Assembly: GCA_964360145.1 (NCBI GenBank)
Contig: CAYHWW010000021.1
Span: forward strand, 1 to 33,514
Source of the DNA: CAYHWW01 sp964360145
Lineage (GTDB): Bacteria > Bdellovibrionota > UBA1018 > CAYHWW01
Direction: 5' to 3'
DNA: 33,514 bases
Under the pieces are notes generated by a model that saw only the letters and a program-made list of their open reading frames with translations, had not been told where the DNA came from and did no database searches. Of this stretch, positions 13,785-22,074 are shown piece by piece. Both the position numbers and the translations under genes were made by a program. The number at the start of each line of letters is the position of its first letter. Within the stretch, counting starts at the first letter, position 1.

Positions 13785-15073
13785 TTTTGAATTACATCCT
13801 GCCGTAAAAGCGGTGTGAGCCATGGCGCAGGGATGCGCAGACACACCCCTCGGGTCTCAGGGGCGTCCGTAAATTCCGCGAACCCCGCCGAGGCATTGAA
13901 GTCGTACCTCAAGTCGCCATAAATCCAGCGTCCACCTCGCTCTTTTTGCAGAAACGGATAGCGGGCAAAGGAAAGGAATTCCCTAAAACGGCAGGACTCT
14001 TGGGCAAGAGCTTGGATGTCGTCCAAAGAAGCGTGGGATGTGCGCACCCAATGCACGTTGGTATCAGATGCCAAGGCGGGGTCACCCCCGCTGGCTGAAG
14101 CCTCCGTGGGTCTGCGCACATGGCATGTGGCAGCAACGAACACCTGGGGCCACAGACTGACAAAACCCATGTGACTGCTGAGGCGGGGACCGCCCTCCGC
14201 CACTGGCTCTTCTAATTGAGCGAAGGCACGCCAACAAAAAGGATTGCCAGGACTGGGACTCACCATGATGTCCGTGACACGGCTGAGGCCACTGACCTGG
14301 GGGGCGGAGAGGGGGGCCTGGGCGGCGACGTTGCGAGCAACGAAATTTTTCGCTTGGTGGGATGACGCTGAGAAAATTAAAATCAACAGCGCCGTCGGCA
14401 GCCACAAAAGTAATGGTTTCTTGAGATACCGCGCCCAGAGCCAAAGTACCCCGGCCCAAAGCAGCGAGCCCGCCGCCACTTGCCACTGCAGGCCCGGGAA
14501 AAAACAAAGAAGCCCCAGGGAGAGAACGATGAGGCCCCGGCGGGCTGTTGTGAGGAGAGCACCCTTTCTACCCGTGCCCTGGGGGATGGCCCAGGCAAGT
14601 GCAAGCCAGAGCAACGGCTCCACGATGAAGAGCGTATCGCCGTAAAACCAGCGGTTCCAGAACGGCGAAAAGGGGTGGACCCCATACTCGTTCCAGGAAT
14701 CGGCGATGACATGGAGAAGGATGCCCAGCACCCCCGCGAGCCCACAGGCTAAAAACGGCGCCCGGGACCCCCGCCCCTCCGCGGGCCTGTTTTGCCACGC
14801 ACCGCACAGGGCCATGGCCAGCACCGCTGAGAACAAACCCAACACCGGCACCGCCACCAGAGTATGGGTGTACCCGCGATGATGGAGGAGAGAACCCATT
14901 TTGGCGTCGGAGCTCAAGAGGGCCAAGACGAAATCCCCATCAGGGATGTTGTTGGCGATGATGGAACTCAAATAGAGCGCCGTGCGCTGGCGCGTCGTGA
15001 GGCGACCATGAAAAGCAGGCTCCATGACCCGGGCGGCGCCACAAGCAATGAGCGAATGGGTGATGTTATCCAC
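13781..15073 (-). CDS. YdjM-like inner-membrane metal-dependent hydrolase
   Basis: The 430-residue protein has the features of the LexA-regulated YdjM / DUF457 family: start DNITHSLIACG, ANNIPDGDFVLALL, the histidine motif LLHHRGYTHTLVAVP, and HVIADSWNEYGVHPF, followed by several membrane segments. A soluble C-terminal region of about 180 residues follows the last membrane segment. The conserved His and Asp residues are thought to bind metal, but the physiological substrate is not known. I chose the GTG at 15071-15073 (VDNITHSL), which aligns with family starts. The open frame continues upstream only through the scaffold gap and the duplicated contig end. Once the duplicate is removed, this GTG overlaps the murJ stop by 8 bases, giving translational coupling. 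Confidence 0.85.
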   Translation of the reverse strand: MDNITHSLIACGAARVMEPAFHGRLTTRQRTALYLSSIIANNIPDGDFVLALLSSDAKMGSLLHHRGYTHTLVAVPVLGLFSAVLAMALCGAWQNRPAEGRGSRAPFLACGLAGVLGILLHVIADSWNEYGVHPFSPFWNRWFYGDTLFIVEPLLWLALAWAIPQGTGRKGALLTTARRGLIVLSLGLLCFFPGLQWQVAAGSLLWAGVLWLWARYLKKPLLLWLPTALLILIFSASSHQAKNFVARNVAAQAPLSAPQVSGLSRVTDIMVSPSPGNPFCWRAFAQLEEPVAEGGPRLSSHMGFVSLWPQVFVAATCHVRRPTEASASGGDPALASDTNVHWVRTSHASLDDIQALAQESCRFREFLSFARYPFLQKERGGRWIYGDLRYDFNASAGFAEFTDAPETRGVCLRIPAPWLTPLLRQDVIQN

Positions 15074-15241
15074 GACGGAACCACCTNNNNNNNNNNNNNN
15101 NNNNNNNNNNNNNNNNNNNNNNNNNNNNNNNNNNNNNNNNNNNNNNNNNNNNNNNNNNNNNNNNNNNNNNNNNNNNNNNNNNNNNNGGCGGCGCCACAAG
15201 CAATGAGCGAATGGGTGATGTTATCCACGACGGAACCACCT
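15032..15241. other. Scaffold gap flanked by an exact 55-base duplicate (assembly artefact)
   Basis: One hundred Ns at 15087-15186 are bordered on the left (15032-15086) and right (15187-15241) by the same 55 bases in the same orientation. This is what results when two contigs that share a k-mer-length end are joined by a default gap and not merged. Collapsing the copies restores a continuous murJ-hydrolase junction. The copies should not be read as a biological repeat. Confidence 0.93.
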
Positions 15242-16885
15242 GAGGTGGAGCTTCCTCGTAATGGCGTCCCAGCCGTCGCGAATTTCAGGCAAGCCCATGG
15301 CACTGCCCACCCCCAACCAAAGCGCGGTGCTGGTGCCAATGGCTAGGATGAGTTTGGCACTCCAGATCCACCAGATATGCCCGGTGAGATCCCGCAAGAA
15401 ACCTCCAACCTTCACCATGTGCAACACCGCGAAGCTCACAGTCATCGTGGATAAGGTACAGGCCCCCGCCACCATGGCCCCCAAGAAGAGCGATGCCCCG
15501 AGGCCCCGGAGCAGGCGCCCCGTGGGCATGCCTGGCATGAGTCGCCCCAGCCACGCATATAAAAAGACGGCGTTGAGGGTTGAAGTCACCGCCGTGGCCG
15601 CCGCCAGCGCCCAGAAAGGCATCTGCCACACTTCGAGCATGAGGTAGTTCAGCACCGTATTCACTACCACCATGGCAAAACTTGAGATCACCGGGATCCG
15701 GGTGGTGCCTAAAGCATAGTAAAGAGGCACGAGAATCTTCACGGCGGCATAGCCCGGTAGACCGAGGGCGTACCACCAAAGGGCTTCCGCGGTTTGCATT
15801 GAATCGAAATAGCGGAAGTGGCCATGTTGGAACAGCAGCTGGACGAGGGGCAGCCCTACCCCCATGAGGCCGGCGGCGGCGGCGCAATTCACCACGAGGC
15901 AGAGCCGCAGGGATGACACCACTTGGGCGCTGGCCTCGCCGGTTTTGTTTTTCAACAGGCGGGTCACCCGGGGCAGGGTTGCCGCTGCCAGGGACACACC
16001 GAAAATACCGATGGGGAACTGCATGAGGCGGAAGGCGTAGTTGAGCCAGCTCACCGCGCCGCTGCCTTTGGACGTGGCGAAAATCGAATTAATGAGGATG
16101 CTGAGCTGGGTGGCCGCCAACCCCATGGTGCCGGGGATGATGAGCCACAACACGGCTTTCACGCCGGGGGCCTGCCAGGGCCGAGACCACTGGCCCCGGG
16201 GACCATGTTCAAAAATGGAGAGGCCCAGTCGCCGGACTTTCCACCACTGAACAAAGAACTGCAAAAAACCACCGAGCACGACACCAACGGCCATGCCGTA
16301 GATGGGGTGCAACGAGGTGTATCTGCCGACGAGGGGGCAGAGAACGAGGCCGGCGAAGATGGAGGCCAGGTTGAAGAGCACCGGCGCGAATGCGGGCAGG
16401 AAGAAATACCCCATGGCATTCAACGCCCCCATTGCCACCGCCGCCAGGGCCACCAGGGGGAAAAAGGGGAACATCCAGCGTGTGAGACTCACCGTGAGCT
16501 CGTACTTCCAGAAGATGGCTTTGTAGCCACTGGCATAGAGGGACACCAGCTCCGGGGCGAAGATGATGCCGATCAAAGCCAACACCCCCGTGCCCAACAG
16601 CAGGGTCCACAACACCGCGAGCAGCAGACGGAATGCGGTTTCTTTGGACTTCTCCAACGCTCGGGTGAATTGGGGCACGAAGGCCGCGCTCATGGCCCCT
16701 TCGGCGAAGAGGTCTCGCAATAAATTGGGGATGCGGAACGCGATATTGAACGCGTCGGCCACATCCGAAGCCCCGAAAAGAAACGCAAAGACCTGCTCCC
16801 GCACCAGGCCACCGATGCGGCTGAAAAAAGTGGCAACGCCCATGGCGCCCGCCTGCTTCGCAACCGAGGCTTGGGGTTGATCCAT
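15221..16885 (-). CDS. murJ: Lipid II flippase MurJ
   Basis: MurJ moves the peptidoglycan precursor lipid II across the inner membrane. The 554-residue protein has the family start with FFSRIGGLVREQVFAFLFG, then SDVADAFNIAFRIPNLLRDLFAEGAMSAAF split across the first two helices, and about 14 membrane segments in all. FAPEL and RWMFPFF in the first half and YYALGTTRIPV in the second also match MurJ. The ATG at 16885 lies 3 bases after the hppA stop. The stop TAA at 15221-15223 falls inside the duplicated contig end and overlaps the start of the hydrolase gene by 8 bases once the artefact is removed. hppA, murJ and the hydrolase gene thus read as one operon. Confidence 0.96.
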   Translation of the reverse strand: MDQPQASVAKQAGAMGVATFFSRIGGLVREQVFAFLFGASDVADAFNIAFRIPNLLRDLFAEGAMSAAFVPQFTRALEKSKETAFRLLLAVLWTLLLGTGVLALIGIIFAPELVSLYASGYKAIFWKYELTVSLTRWMFPFFPLVALAAVAMGALNAMGYFFLPAFAPVLFNLASIFAGLVLCPLVGRYTSLHPIYGMAVGVVLGGFLQFFVQWWKVRRLGLSIFEHGPRGQWSRPWQAPGVKAVLWLIIPGTMGLAATQLSILINSIFATSKGSGAVSWLNYAFRLMQFPIGIFGVSLAAATLPRVTRLLKNKTGEASAQVVSSLRLCLVVNCAAAAGLMGVGLPLVQLLFQHGHFRYFDSMQTAEALWWYALGLPGYAAVKILVPLYYALGTTRIPVISSFAMVVVNTVLNYLMLEVWQMPFWALAAATAVTSTLNAVFLYAWLGRLMPGMPTGRLLRGLGASLFLGAMVAGACTLSTMTVSFAVLHMVKVGGFLRDLTGHIWWIWSAKLILAIGTSTALWLGVGSAMGLPEIRDGWDAITRKLHLRWFRRG

Positions 16886-16888
16886 CGA

Positions 16889-18964
16889 TCAGTGCAGAAG
16901 CGATGCGATCATCAGGGACACCACGCTCATCACTTTAATGAGGATGGCGATGCCCGGGCCGCTGGTGTCTTTGAAGGGGTCGCCCACGGTGTCGCCGATG
17001 ACGGCGGCCTTGTGAGCGTCGGAACCCTTCATTTGGCCAGGGATGGCACCCTTTTCGATAGCTTTCTTGGCATTGTCCCAAGCGCCACCGGCGTTGGCCA
17101 TGAAGAGCGAGAGCACGGCGCCCACGCAGAGAGCACCCGCTAGAGCACCCGCAAGGGCTTCCGCCCCCAGGGCGAAGCCGATGACCACTGGGGCCAACAC
17201 AGCAACCACCCCCGGGAGGATCATTTCAGCCAAGGCGGCCCGGGTGGCGAGGTCCACGCAGGCAGCGGTGTCCGGTTTCACGCCGGGCTTGCCTTCGAGC
17301 AGACCGGGAATTTCCCGGAACTGGCGGCGAATCTCTTCCACGATTTTTTGCGCGGCATTACCCACCGCGGTCATGGTGCTGGCACCCACCACGCAGGGCA
17401 ACATGGAGCCGATGAGGAGCCCCGCAAGCACGCGGGCATCAACGAGGCTCAGCGCCATTGCTTCTCCACCCCTGGCAATGCGATGGAAGTCCACTTCGAA
17501 CTTAAACGCCGCGAAGAGCGCAATCACTGTAAGTACCGCGGAGCCGATGGCGAAGCCCTTGCCAATGGCAGCGGTGGTGTTGCCCACGGCGTCGAGCTCA
17601 TCGGTGATCTTGCGCACATGGGGCGGCAGGTGGGACATCTCGGCAATGCCGCCGGCATTGTCAGCGATGGGGCCGTAGGCATCCACGGTCATCACCATGG
17701 CGGTCATGGCGAGCATGGCCACCGCGGACAGGGCGATACCGTAGAGGTCGAGCCACAACCAACTGCCCCAGGTGATGGCGGCGAGGATGAGAAGAGGCGC
17801 GATGGCGGACTCAAGACCCACGGCGAGGCCTTTGATCACCGCGGTGGCGGCGCCGGTCTTGGCACTTTCCGCGATGGCTCGGATGGGACGAGAGCTGGTG
17901 TAGTAATCAGTGATGAGGCCGATGATGGCGCCCCCCACGGAACCCAAAGCCAGCACACCGACGATGGCGGTGTTCATGGCCATGGCGTTTACGTAGATCG
18001 CGCTGGCAGCGATGAAAACCACCGGCGGAAAGAGCAGCGAAATGCGCAGCACCACCGCGGGAGCCATGTCCTTGAACAAACGGATCATGATGATGGCCAC
18101 CATGGAGGTGATGAGGCCGATGCCCCCCGCGGCGAGGGGCAGCAAGGAACCCATCAGACGGAGGTGATCAGGAGAACTATCCGCGCCCACAGCCATGAGC
18201 TTACTCAGCGCGGAGGGGTCCGCAGTGAGGGCGATGGCGATGGTTGCCACACAGGCGGCCACGAAGGATTCGAAGATGTCCGCGCCCATGCCTGCAACGT
18301 CGCCGACGTTGTCGCCCACGTTGTCGGCGATGACGCCGGGGTTGCGGGGGTCATCCTCAGGAATGCCAGCTTCTAGTTTGCCCACGAGGTCAGCGCCCAC
18401 GTCAGCCGCTTTGGTGTAAATGCCACCGCCGATGCGTGCGAAGAGCGCGATGCTGGAGGCACCCACGCCGAAGCCGTGGATGACCTGGGTGATGAGGTCA
18501 GTGCCGTAAAAGAAGTAGTAGAGACCGCCCAAGCCGAGAATGCTCAAGCCCGCCACGGAGAGGCCCATGACAGCGCCACCATCGAAGGCCACCATCAAAG
18601 CGTGGCCGCGGGTGCTTTTGTGAGCAGCTTCGGCGGTGCGCACGTTGCCGCGGGTGGCTGCCCGCATCCCAATGTTGCCAGCGAGCAAAGAGAGAAAGGC
18701 CCCCAACACAAAGGCACCAGCGCAGACCGGGCCGATGGCGTAGGTGATGAGAGCAGAAACCACGAGGCAGTAGACGGCGAGAATCTTGTATTCGCGCCAC
18801 AGGAAGGTCATGGAACCTTCACGAATGGCGGCGGCGATATCACGCATGGCATCATTACCGTCGGGTAGTCTGTTGACACGCACAAAGAGCACAGCGGCCA
18901 AACCCAAGGCCATGACACCTGTTGCTGGGGACAACAAACGCCAGAAATCTACCATCGTCGTCAT
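16889..18964 (-). CDS. hppA: Membrane-bound ion-pumping pyrophosphatase, K+-dependent type
   Basis: This integral membrane enzyme couples pyrophosphate hydrolysis to H+ (or Na+) export. The 691-residue product has the substrate-site motif ADVGADLVGKLEAGIPEDDP, then the acidic DNVGDNVGDVAGMGADIFES, and the C-terminal GDTVGDPFKDTSGP, with about 16 membrane segments between. GNTTAAIGKG has Ala where K+-independent enzymes have Lys, so a potassium-dependent enzyme is expected. H+ versus Na+ specificity cannot be settled by eye. I chose the ATG at 18964, with AAAGGA about 10 bases upstream. The longer frame to 19078 has no matching family sequence. It is the first gene of an operon with murJ, where pyrophosphate removal and ion gradient supply could support wall synthesis. 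Confidence 0.95.
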   Translation of the reverse strand: MTTMVDFWRLLSPATGVMALGLAAVLFVRVNRLPDGNDAMRDIAAAIREGSMTFLWREYKILAVYCLVVSALITYAIGPVCAGAFVLGAFLSLLAGNIGMRAATRGNVRTAEAAHKSTRGHALMVAFDGGAVMGLSVAGLSILGLGGLYYFFYGTDLITQVIHGFGVGASSIALFARIGGGIYTKAADVGADLVGKLEAGIPEDDPRNPGVIADNVGDNVGDVAGMGADIFESFVAACVATIAIALTADPSALSKLMAVGADSSPDHLRLMGSLLPLAAGGIGLITSMVAIIMIRLFKDMAPAVVLRISLLFPPVVFIAASAIYVNAMAMNTAIVGVLALGSVGGAIIGLITDYYTSSRPIRAIAESAKTGAATAVIKGLAVGLESAIAPLLILAAITWGSWLWLDLYGIALSAVAMLAMTAMVMTVDAYGPIADNAGGIAEMSHLPPHVRKITDELDAVGNTTAAIGKGFAIGSAVLTVIALFAAFKFEVDFHRIARGGEAMALSLVDARVLAGLLIGSMLPCVVGASTMTAVGNAAQKIVEEIRRQFREIPGLLEGKPGVKPDTAACVDLATRAALAEMILPGVVAVLAPVVIGFALGAEALAGALAGALCVGAVLSLFMANAGGAWDNAKKAIEKGAIPGQMKGSDAHKAAVIGDTVGDPFKDTSGPGIAILIKVMSVVSLMIASLLH

Positions 18965-19098
18965 AGTTTTTTCGTCCTTTAACTTGTGTGGAGAGGGCGA
19001 AAGAAAAACATAACTCACTGGGGTTGTCGAGAATTCTGTAGGGAGTGAGGGGCCCAAAGGGGGCGAAATCATAAACAAATTTTATTTTACCACCATTC

Positions 19099-19128
19099 TT
19101 GACCTTTTCAGTAAGAAAATGATATAGG
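19099..19128 (+). promoter_or_regulatory. Probable sigma70 promoter of the 19162 gene
   Basis: TTGACC at 19099-19104 is followed after 18 bases by TATAGG (19123-19128), or after 16 bases by GATATA, about 35 bases upstream of the start codon. The surrounding DNA is AT-rich in contrast to its neighbours. Confidence 0.6.
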
Positions 19129-19161
19129 TGCCCCCGATTCGCAATTTTAAGGAGTGGTTTT

Positions 19162-19611
19162 ATGACGAAAAAAAGTTTTTTGTATCTGATCCTCGCAACC
19201 CTGCCCTGCTTGGTCGCGGCTAACTGCAGCGATGAGCTCCAGCGGGCTGGGGCCTCCGCATCCAGCATCTGCGGCAACGAACGCGCTCTCGTGAGCCTCC
19301 CCGCGGACTTGGCTGACTGCCAAGACCTCCGTCATGGGGACAACGACGCTTGCCAGCAAGGGGTCTACTTGGGCCGCACCCGCGCCAAGGGCATCAACGC
19401 CGCATCAGCTGAGAGAGTCATGAATGAGATCTACTCGCAGTGCAGCTTCCTAGCCTTGGGCGACAGCAATGCCGAGCGCGCCTGTAGCTGCGGCGCACGG
19501 ATCTTCCGCTTGCAATACCGCGAAGAGCTGGAAAATAGTCGGCGCTCCCGTCCCGCAATACCAGTGGCGCCGCCTGAGGAATGCAGCCCACGCCCCGGCA
19601 TCCGCTGTTAA
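19162..19611 (+). CDS. Small cysteine-rich exported protein
   Basis: The 149-residue product begins with a clear signal peptide (MTKKSFLYLILATLPCLVAA), so it should act outside the cytoplasm. The mature part has nine cysteines by my count (NCSD, SICGNE, ADCQDL, DACQQG, SQCSF, ACSCGA, EECSPRPGIRC), suggesting several disulfides and possibly one free thiol. I do not recognise the family. The cysteine after the signal sequence (AANC) is a poor lipobox, so a lipoprotein is less likely than a soluble protein. AAGGAG 8 bases upstream and a good promoter suggest solid expression. The gene is divergent from hppA and ends just before a palindromic intergenic element that could terminate its transcript. 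Confidence 0.8.
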   Translation: MTKKSFLYLILATLPCLVAANCSDELQRAGASASSICGNERALVSLPADLADCQDLRHGDNDACQQGVYLGRTRAKGINAASAERVMNEIYSQCSFLALGDSNAERACSCGARIFRLQYREELENSRRSRPAIPVAPPEECSPRPGIRC

Positions 19612-19624
19612 TGTAGGCTCGGTC

Positions 19625-19725
19625 TTTTGTCGGCTAGCTTCGTTGGCGTCGTCGCCCGCTCCACGCGGCGTACAGGAGTACGCCTTGGTCGCCGGGCTCC
19701 TCCTCCGCCTCGCTAGCCGACAAAA
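19625..19725. repeat. Palindromic intergenic element, copy 1
   Basis: The 101-base element is closed by a perfect 14-bp inverted repeat (TTTTGTCGGCTAGC / GCTAGCCGACAAAA) and has an internal hairpin GGCGTAC-AGGA-GTACGCC. A 31-base core (19662-19692) recurs exactly, in reverse orientation, at 21175-21205. It lies between two convergent genes, where it could also end both transcripts. Confidence 0.88.
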
Positions 19726-19749
19726 TACCTTCGCCTAACCTCGGATGGG

Positions 19750-20028
19750 TTACCCAAATATCTTCTGAACGGTTTTTTGGACCTCGGCTTCGATCTTCCC
19801 CTTTATGGCGCGGAGGACGAGGTTGAGGTCCAAATTCATTTTGGCAAGCCCATCGCTGCACTCGATCGTGGCTTTGAAGCCTGGTCCCGTGACCAGTGCG
19901 CTGCAAGTGGCATCGTTCCAGGCGATATCTTTGATATAGGGTAGCTTCCCCGCGGTAACGTACCCGCCAAGCTTATCTTTCAACTTGCCGTAAATCTCAG
20001 TGGCGGTGCCCTTGACCTGGAATTCCAT
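19750..20028 (-). CDS. Small protein resembling the polyhydroxyalkanoic acid system family
   Basis: The 92-residue soluble protein has an alternating strand pattern in the middle (ATCSALVTGPGFKATIECSD, then LAKMNLDLNL) and a terminal amphipathic helix (IKGKIEAEVQKTVQKIF). Size and layout, especially the closing I-[KE]-x-x-I-E-A-E helix, match the small 'polyhydroxyalkanoic acid system' proteins found near PHA genes (PF09650-like). No PHA synthase or phasin lies in the window, so the link to storage granules is unsupported by context. AGAGGAG upstream of the ATG at 20028 supports the start. It is divergent from the nitronate monooxygenase gene by 39 bases, suggesting a shared control region. 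Confidence 0.5.
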   Translation of the reverse strand: MEFQVKGTATEIYGKLKDKLGGYVTAGKLPYIKDIAWNDATCSALVTGPGFKATIECSDGLAKMNLDLNLVLRAIKGKIEAEVQKTVQKIFG

Positions 20029-20067
20029 GTTGCCAACTCCTCTTGCGACGCGATGTAATTATCCCGC

Positions 20068-21096
20068 ATGAAAATTGAAACCGACTTCACGCGACAGTTC
20101 AAGCTTAAGTACCCCATAATCAATGCTCCCATGTTTTTGGTGAGTAACGAGGCGACCACGGTGGCTTCCGCCAAGGCCGGCATCCTGGGGGCGGTGCCCA
20201 GCCTCAACTGGCGTAGCACCGAGCTGTTCCGTGCCGCTTTGAAGAAGATCCGTAAAGACAGTCATGATGCCGCATTTGGCGTGAACATCATCGTCAACAA
20301 GGCCAATCCCCGGGTGAAGGATGACTTGAAGGCCTGCCTTGACGAAGGCGTGCCCTTCTTCATCACCTCTCTCGGCAGCCCCAAAGAGGTCATCGAGCAA
20401 GCCCATAAAATCGGGGCCAAAGTTTACTGCGACGTCATCAACTTGGAATACGCAAAAAAAGTGCAGGACATGGGCTGCGATGGCGTCATCGCCGTCTGCA
20501 CCGGCGCCGGCGGCCACGCGGGGCCTATTTCGCCGCTGGTCCTCGTGCCCTACTTGAAAAAGCATCTGTCCGTGCCCGTGATTTTAGCAGGCGGCATCGC
20601 CGATGGCCGCACCATGGCGGCGGCATTAGCCTTGGGCGCTGATGCCGTGCAGGTGGGTACCCGCTTCATCGCCACCACCGAAGCGCCGGTGGATCAGAAG
20701 TACAAAGATGCCATCGTCAACGCGGAACCCGAGGACATCGTCATGACGACGCGCATCTCAGGGACGCCTGCTGCCGTCATTCGCACTCCCTACATCGATA
20801 AGATGGGTTTGGATCTGAACCCCCTGGAGAAGGTGCTGCTCAAGAACAGCATGACCAAAAAGTGGATGAAGTTCGCCATCTACCTGCGTGGTTCGAGCCT
20901 GCTGGAGAAAGCGGCGAGCAAGACCACATGGAAAGAAGTCTGGAGCGCAGGCCAGAGCGTGGGCCTCATCGACAGCATCAAGAGCACCGGTGAGGTGGTC
21001 GAAGACATGGCCCGTGAATGTGCCGCCGCGCTGGACACGGCGGTGAAACATGTTCATGTGGGCGGCGGCCATAAAGCAAAGAGCGTCGAAACCTAA
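20068..21096 (+). CDS. Nitronate monooxygenase family flavoprotein
   Basis: This 342-residue FMN-dependent TIM-barrel protein belongs to the 2-nitropropane dioxygenase/nitronate monooxygenase family, whose members oxidise alkyl nitronates or act as related reductases. Visible motifs are YPIINAPMF near the N-terminus (flavin contact), GAGGHAG at 146-152, the phosphate-binding AGGIADG at 174-180, and ALGADAVQVGTRF at 188-200. A C-terminal helical cap runs from about 260. Lack of further family motifs prevents naming the substrate, and enoyl reductase-like FabK activity is an alternative. No strong ribosome binding site is seen, but the start agrees with family members. It is divergent from the small PHA-system-like gene. 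Confidence 0.88.
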   Translation: MKIETDFTRQFKLKYPIINAPMFLVSNEATTVASAKAGILGAVPSLNWRSTELFRAALKKIRKDSHDAAFGVNIIVNKANPRVKDDLKACLDEGVPFFITSLGSPKEVIEQAHKIGAKVYCDVINLEYAKKVQDMGCDGVIAVCTGAGGHAGPISPLVLVPYLKKHLSVPVILAGGIADGRTMAAALALGADAVQVGTRFIATTEAPVDQKYKDAIVNAEPEDIVMTTRISGTPAAVIRTPYIDKMGLDLNPLEKVLLKNSMTKKWMKFAIYLRGSSLLEKAASKTTWKEVWSAGQSVGLIDSIKSTGEVVEDMARECAAALDTAVKHVHVGGGHKAKSVET

Positions 21097-21130
21097 AAGA
21101 CATGGTGCACCATCGACATCGGTTTTAATA

Positions 21131-21253
21131 GATTGTCGAGAAAGGGCCAGATGCGAGGCGGAGGGCCGCAGCGAGCGACCAAGGCGTACTCCTGTACGCC
21201 GCGTGAAGCCGCGAGGACCCGACAACGAAGCAGATGGCCCTTTATCGACGATC
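21131..21253. repeat. Palindromic intergenic element, copy 2 (inverted)
   Basis: The 123-base element has imperfect outer arms of about 19 bp (starting GATTGTCGAGAAAGGGCCA, ending TTTATCGACGATC) and the same 31-base core as copy 1 in reverse orientation (21175-21205), plus a shared CTCCGCCTCGC and CTTCGTTG on either side of the core. The outer arms differ in sequence from those of copy 1, yet pair with each other, so structure is kept while sequence changes. It ends 8 bases before the glycosyltransferase start. Confidence 0.88.
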
Positions 21254-21261
21254 TACAGGAC

Positions 21262-22050
21262 ATGGTGGCTAGCATTGTCATCCCCGTTTTCAACCAGCTC
21301 CACTATACGCGCCAATGCATTGAATCGTTGCTGGCAGACCCGCATCGCCCGGACTACGAAATCATCGTCGTCAATAACGGCAGCAGCGACGGCACTCGCG
21401 AGTACCTTGATGAGCTGAGCGCACGCGTGGGGGCGGGCGGGCGCGACGTGCTGCGGCCCATTCATAATGCGGAGAACCGCGGCGTAGCGCCGGCTTGGAA
21501 TCAGGGTGTGGCGGCGAGCACCGGCGATCCCATCGCGATTTTGAATAATGACATTGTGCTGACATCGGGGTGGCTGCAGGGTTGCGTGCAGACCATGGAA
21601 CACCATGAGCTTGCCATGGTGTCGCCCTTCGCTGGCACCGAGGCCTTGGATTATGACTTGGCTGCCAAGGCGCGCGACTTCACGGCGGTGAACCGCGATG
21701 CGCTCTGGCGAAGCTATGATTTTTGCTGCGTGGTGCTGCGACGGAGCACGTGGCAAGCGGTGGGCCCCTTCGATGAGAAATTTCTCGTGGGCGGATATGA
21801 GGACACGGATTACGCCTATCGCTTGCGGGAGAAGGGCTTGCGCTATGGCGTGACGGGCGCGAGCTACATCCATCACTTCGGCAGCCAGACCCTGGGTGAG
21901 TTCAAAAAGCGCGGTGATAAACACGCCGCGCACAATAAAGACTATTTTATTTCGAAGTGGGGCGAAGACCCCAGCCACTTCGCCGGAACATGGCGCGGTA
22001 AGTTGCTACGCACCTGGCGGCGGTGGAAGTTGCGCTTCGGGCGGATGTAA
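21262..22050 (+). CDS. Family 2 glycosyltransferase
   Basis: This 262-residue GT-A fold enzyme would transfer a sugar from a nucleotide donor. It opens with ASIVIPVFNQLHYTRQCIES and VNNGSSDGTREYL (residues 37-49). ENRGVAPAWNQGV (71-83) and the metal-binding ILNNDI (93-98, DxD-equivalent) follow. GYEDTDYAYRLREKG is the later acceptor-side motif, and all are typical of rhamnosyltransferase-like GT2 proteins. There is no membrane segment, and a basic C-terminus (RTWRRWKLRFGR) could touch the membrane. I chose the ATG at 21262 because upstream codons lie inside a palindromic repeat. AGGA stands only 1 base before it, and GTG at 21265 is an alternative with better spacing. Acceptor and sugar are unknown. 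No polysaccharide cluster surrounds it. Confidence 0.88.
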   Translation: MVASIVIPVFNQLHYTRQCIESLLADPHRPDYEIIVVNNGSSDGTREYLDELSARVGAGGRDVLRPIHNAENRGVAPAWNQGVAASTGDPIAILNNDIVLTSGWLQGCVQTMEHHELAMVSPFAGTEALDYDLAAKARDFTAVNRDALWRSYDFCCVVLRRSTWQAVGPFDEKFLVGGYEDTDYAYRLREKGLRYGVTGASYIHHFGSQTLGEFKKRGDKHAAHNKDYFISKWGEDPSHFAGTWRGKLLRTWRRWKLRFGRM

Positions 22051-22074
22051 GCCCGCGCTAAAAAACCGAACCAG

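Noticed and set aside
15032..15241. 55-base direct repeat around the Ns as a biological repeat or recombination site
   Set aside because: The exact length, the default 100-N gap and the restored operon after collapsing point to an assembly artefact.
15923..16723. Plus-strand ORF of 266 residues opposite murJ
   Set aside because: It is an antisense shadow of murJ, with unnatural Gly/Glu/His-rich composition.
17348..18376. Long plus-strand ORF of 342 residues opposite hppA
   Set aside because: It is the antisense shadow of a highly conserved gene with strong codon bias. It has a His/Gly-rich sequence without any family signature and no ribosome binding site.
21133..21261. 43-residue N-terminal extension of the glycosyltransferase
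   Set aside because: It would be encoded by the palindromic repeat, and GT2 proteins of this type start directly with the first beta strand, as at 21262.
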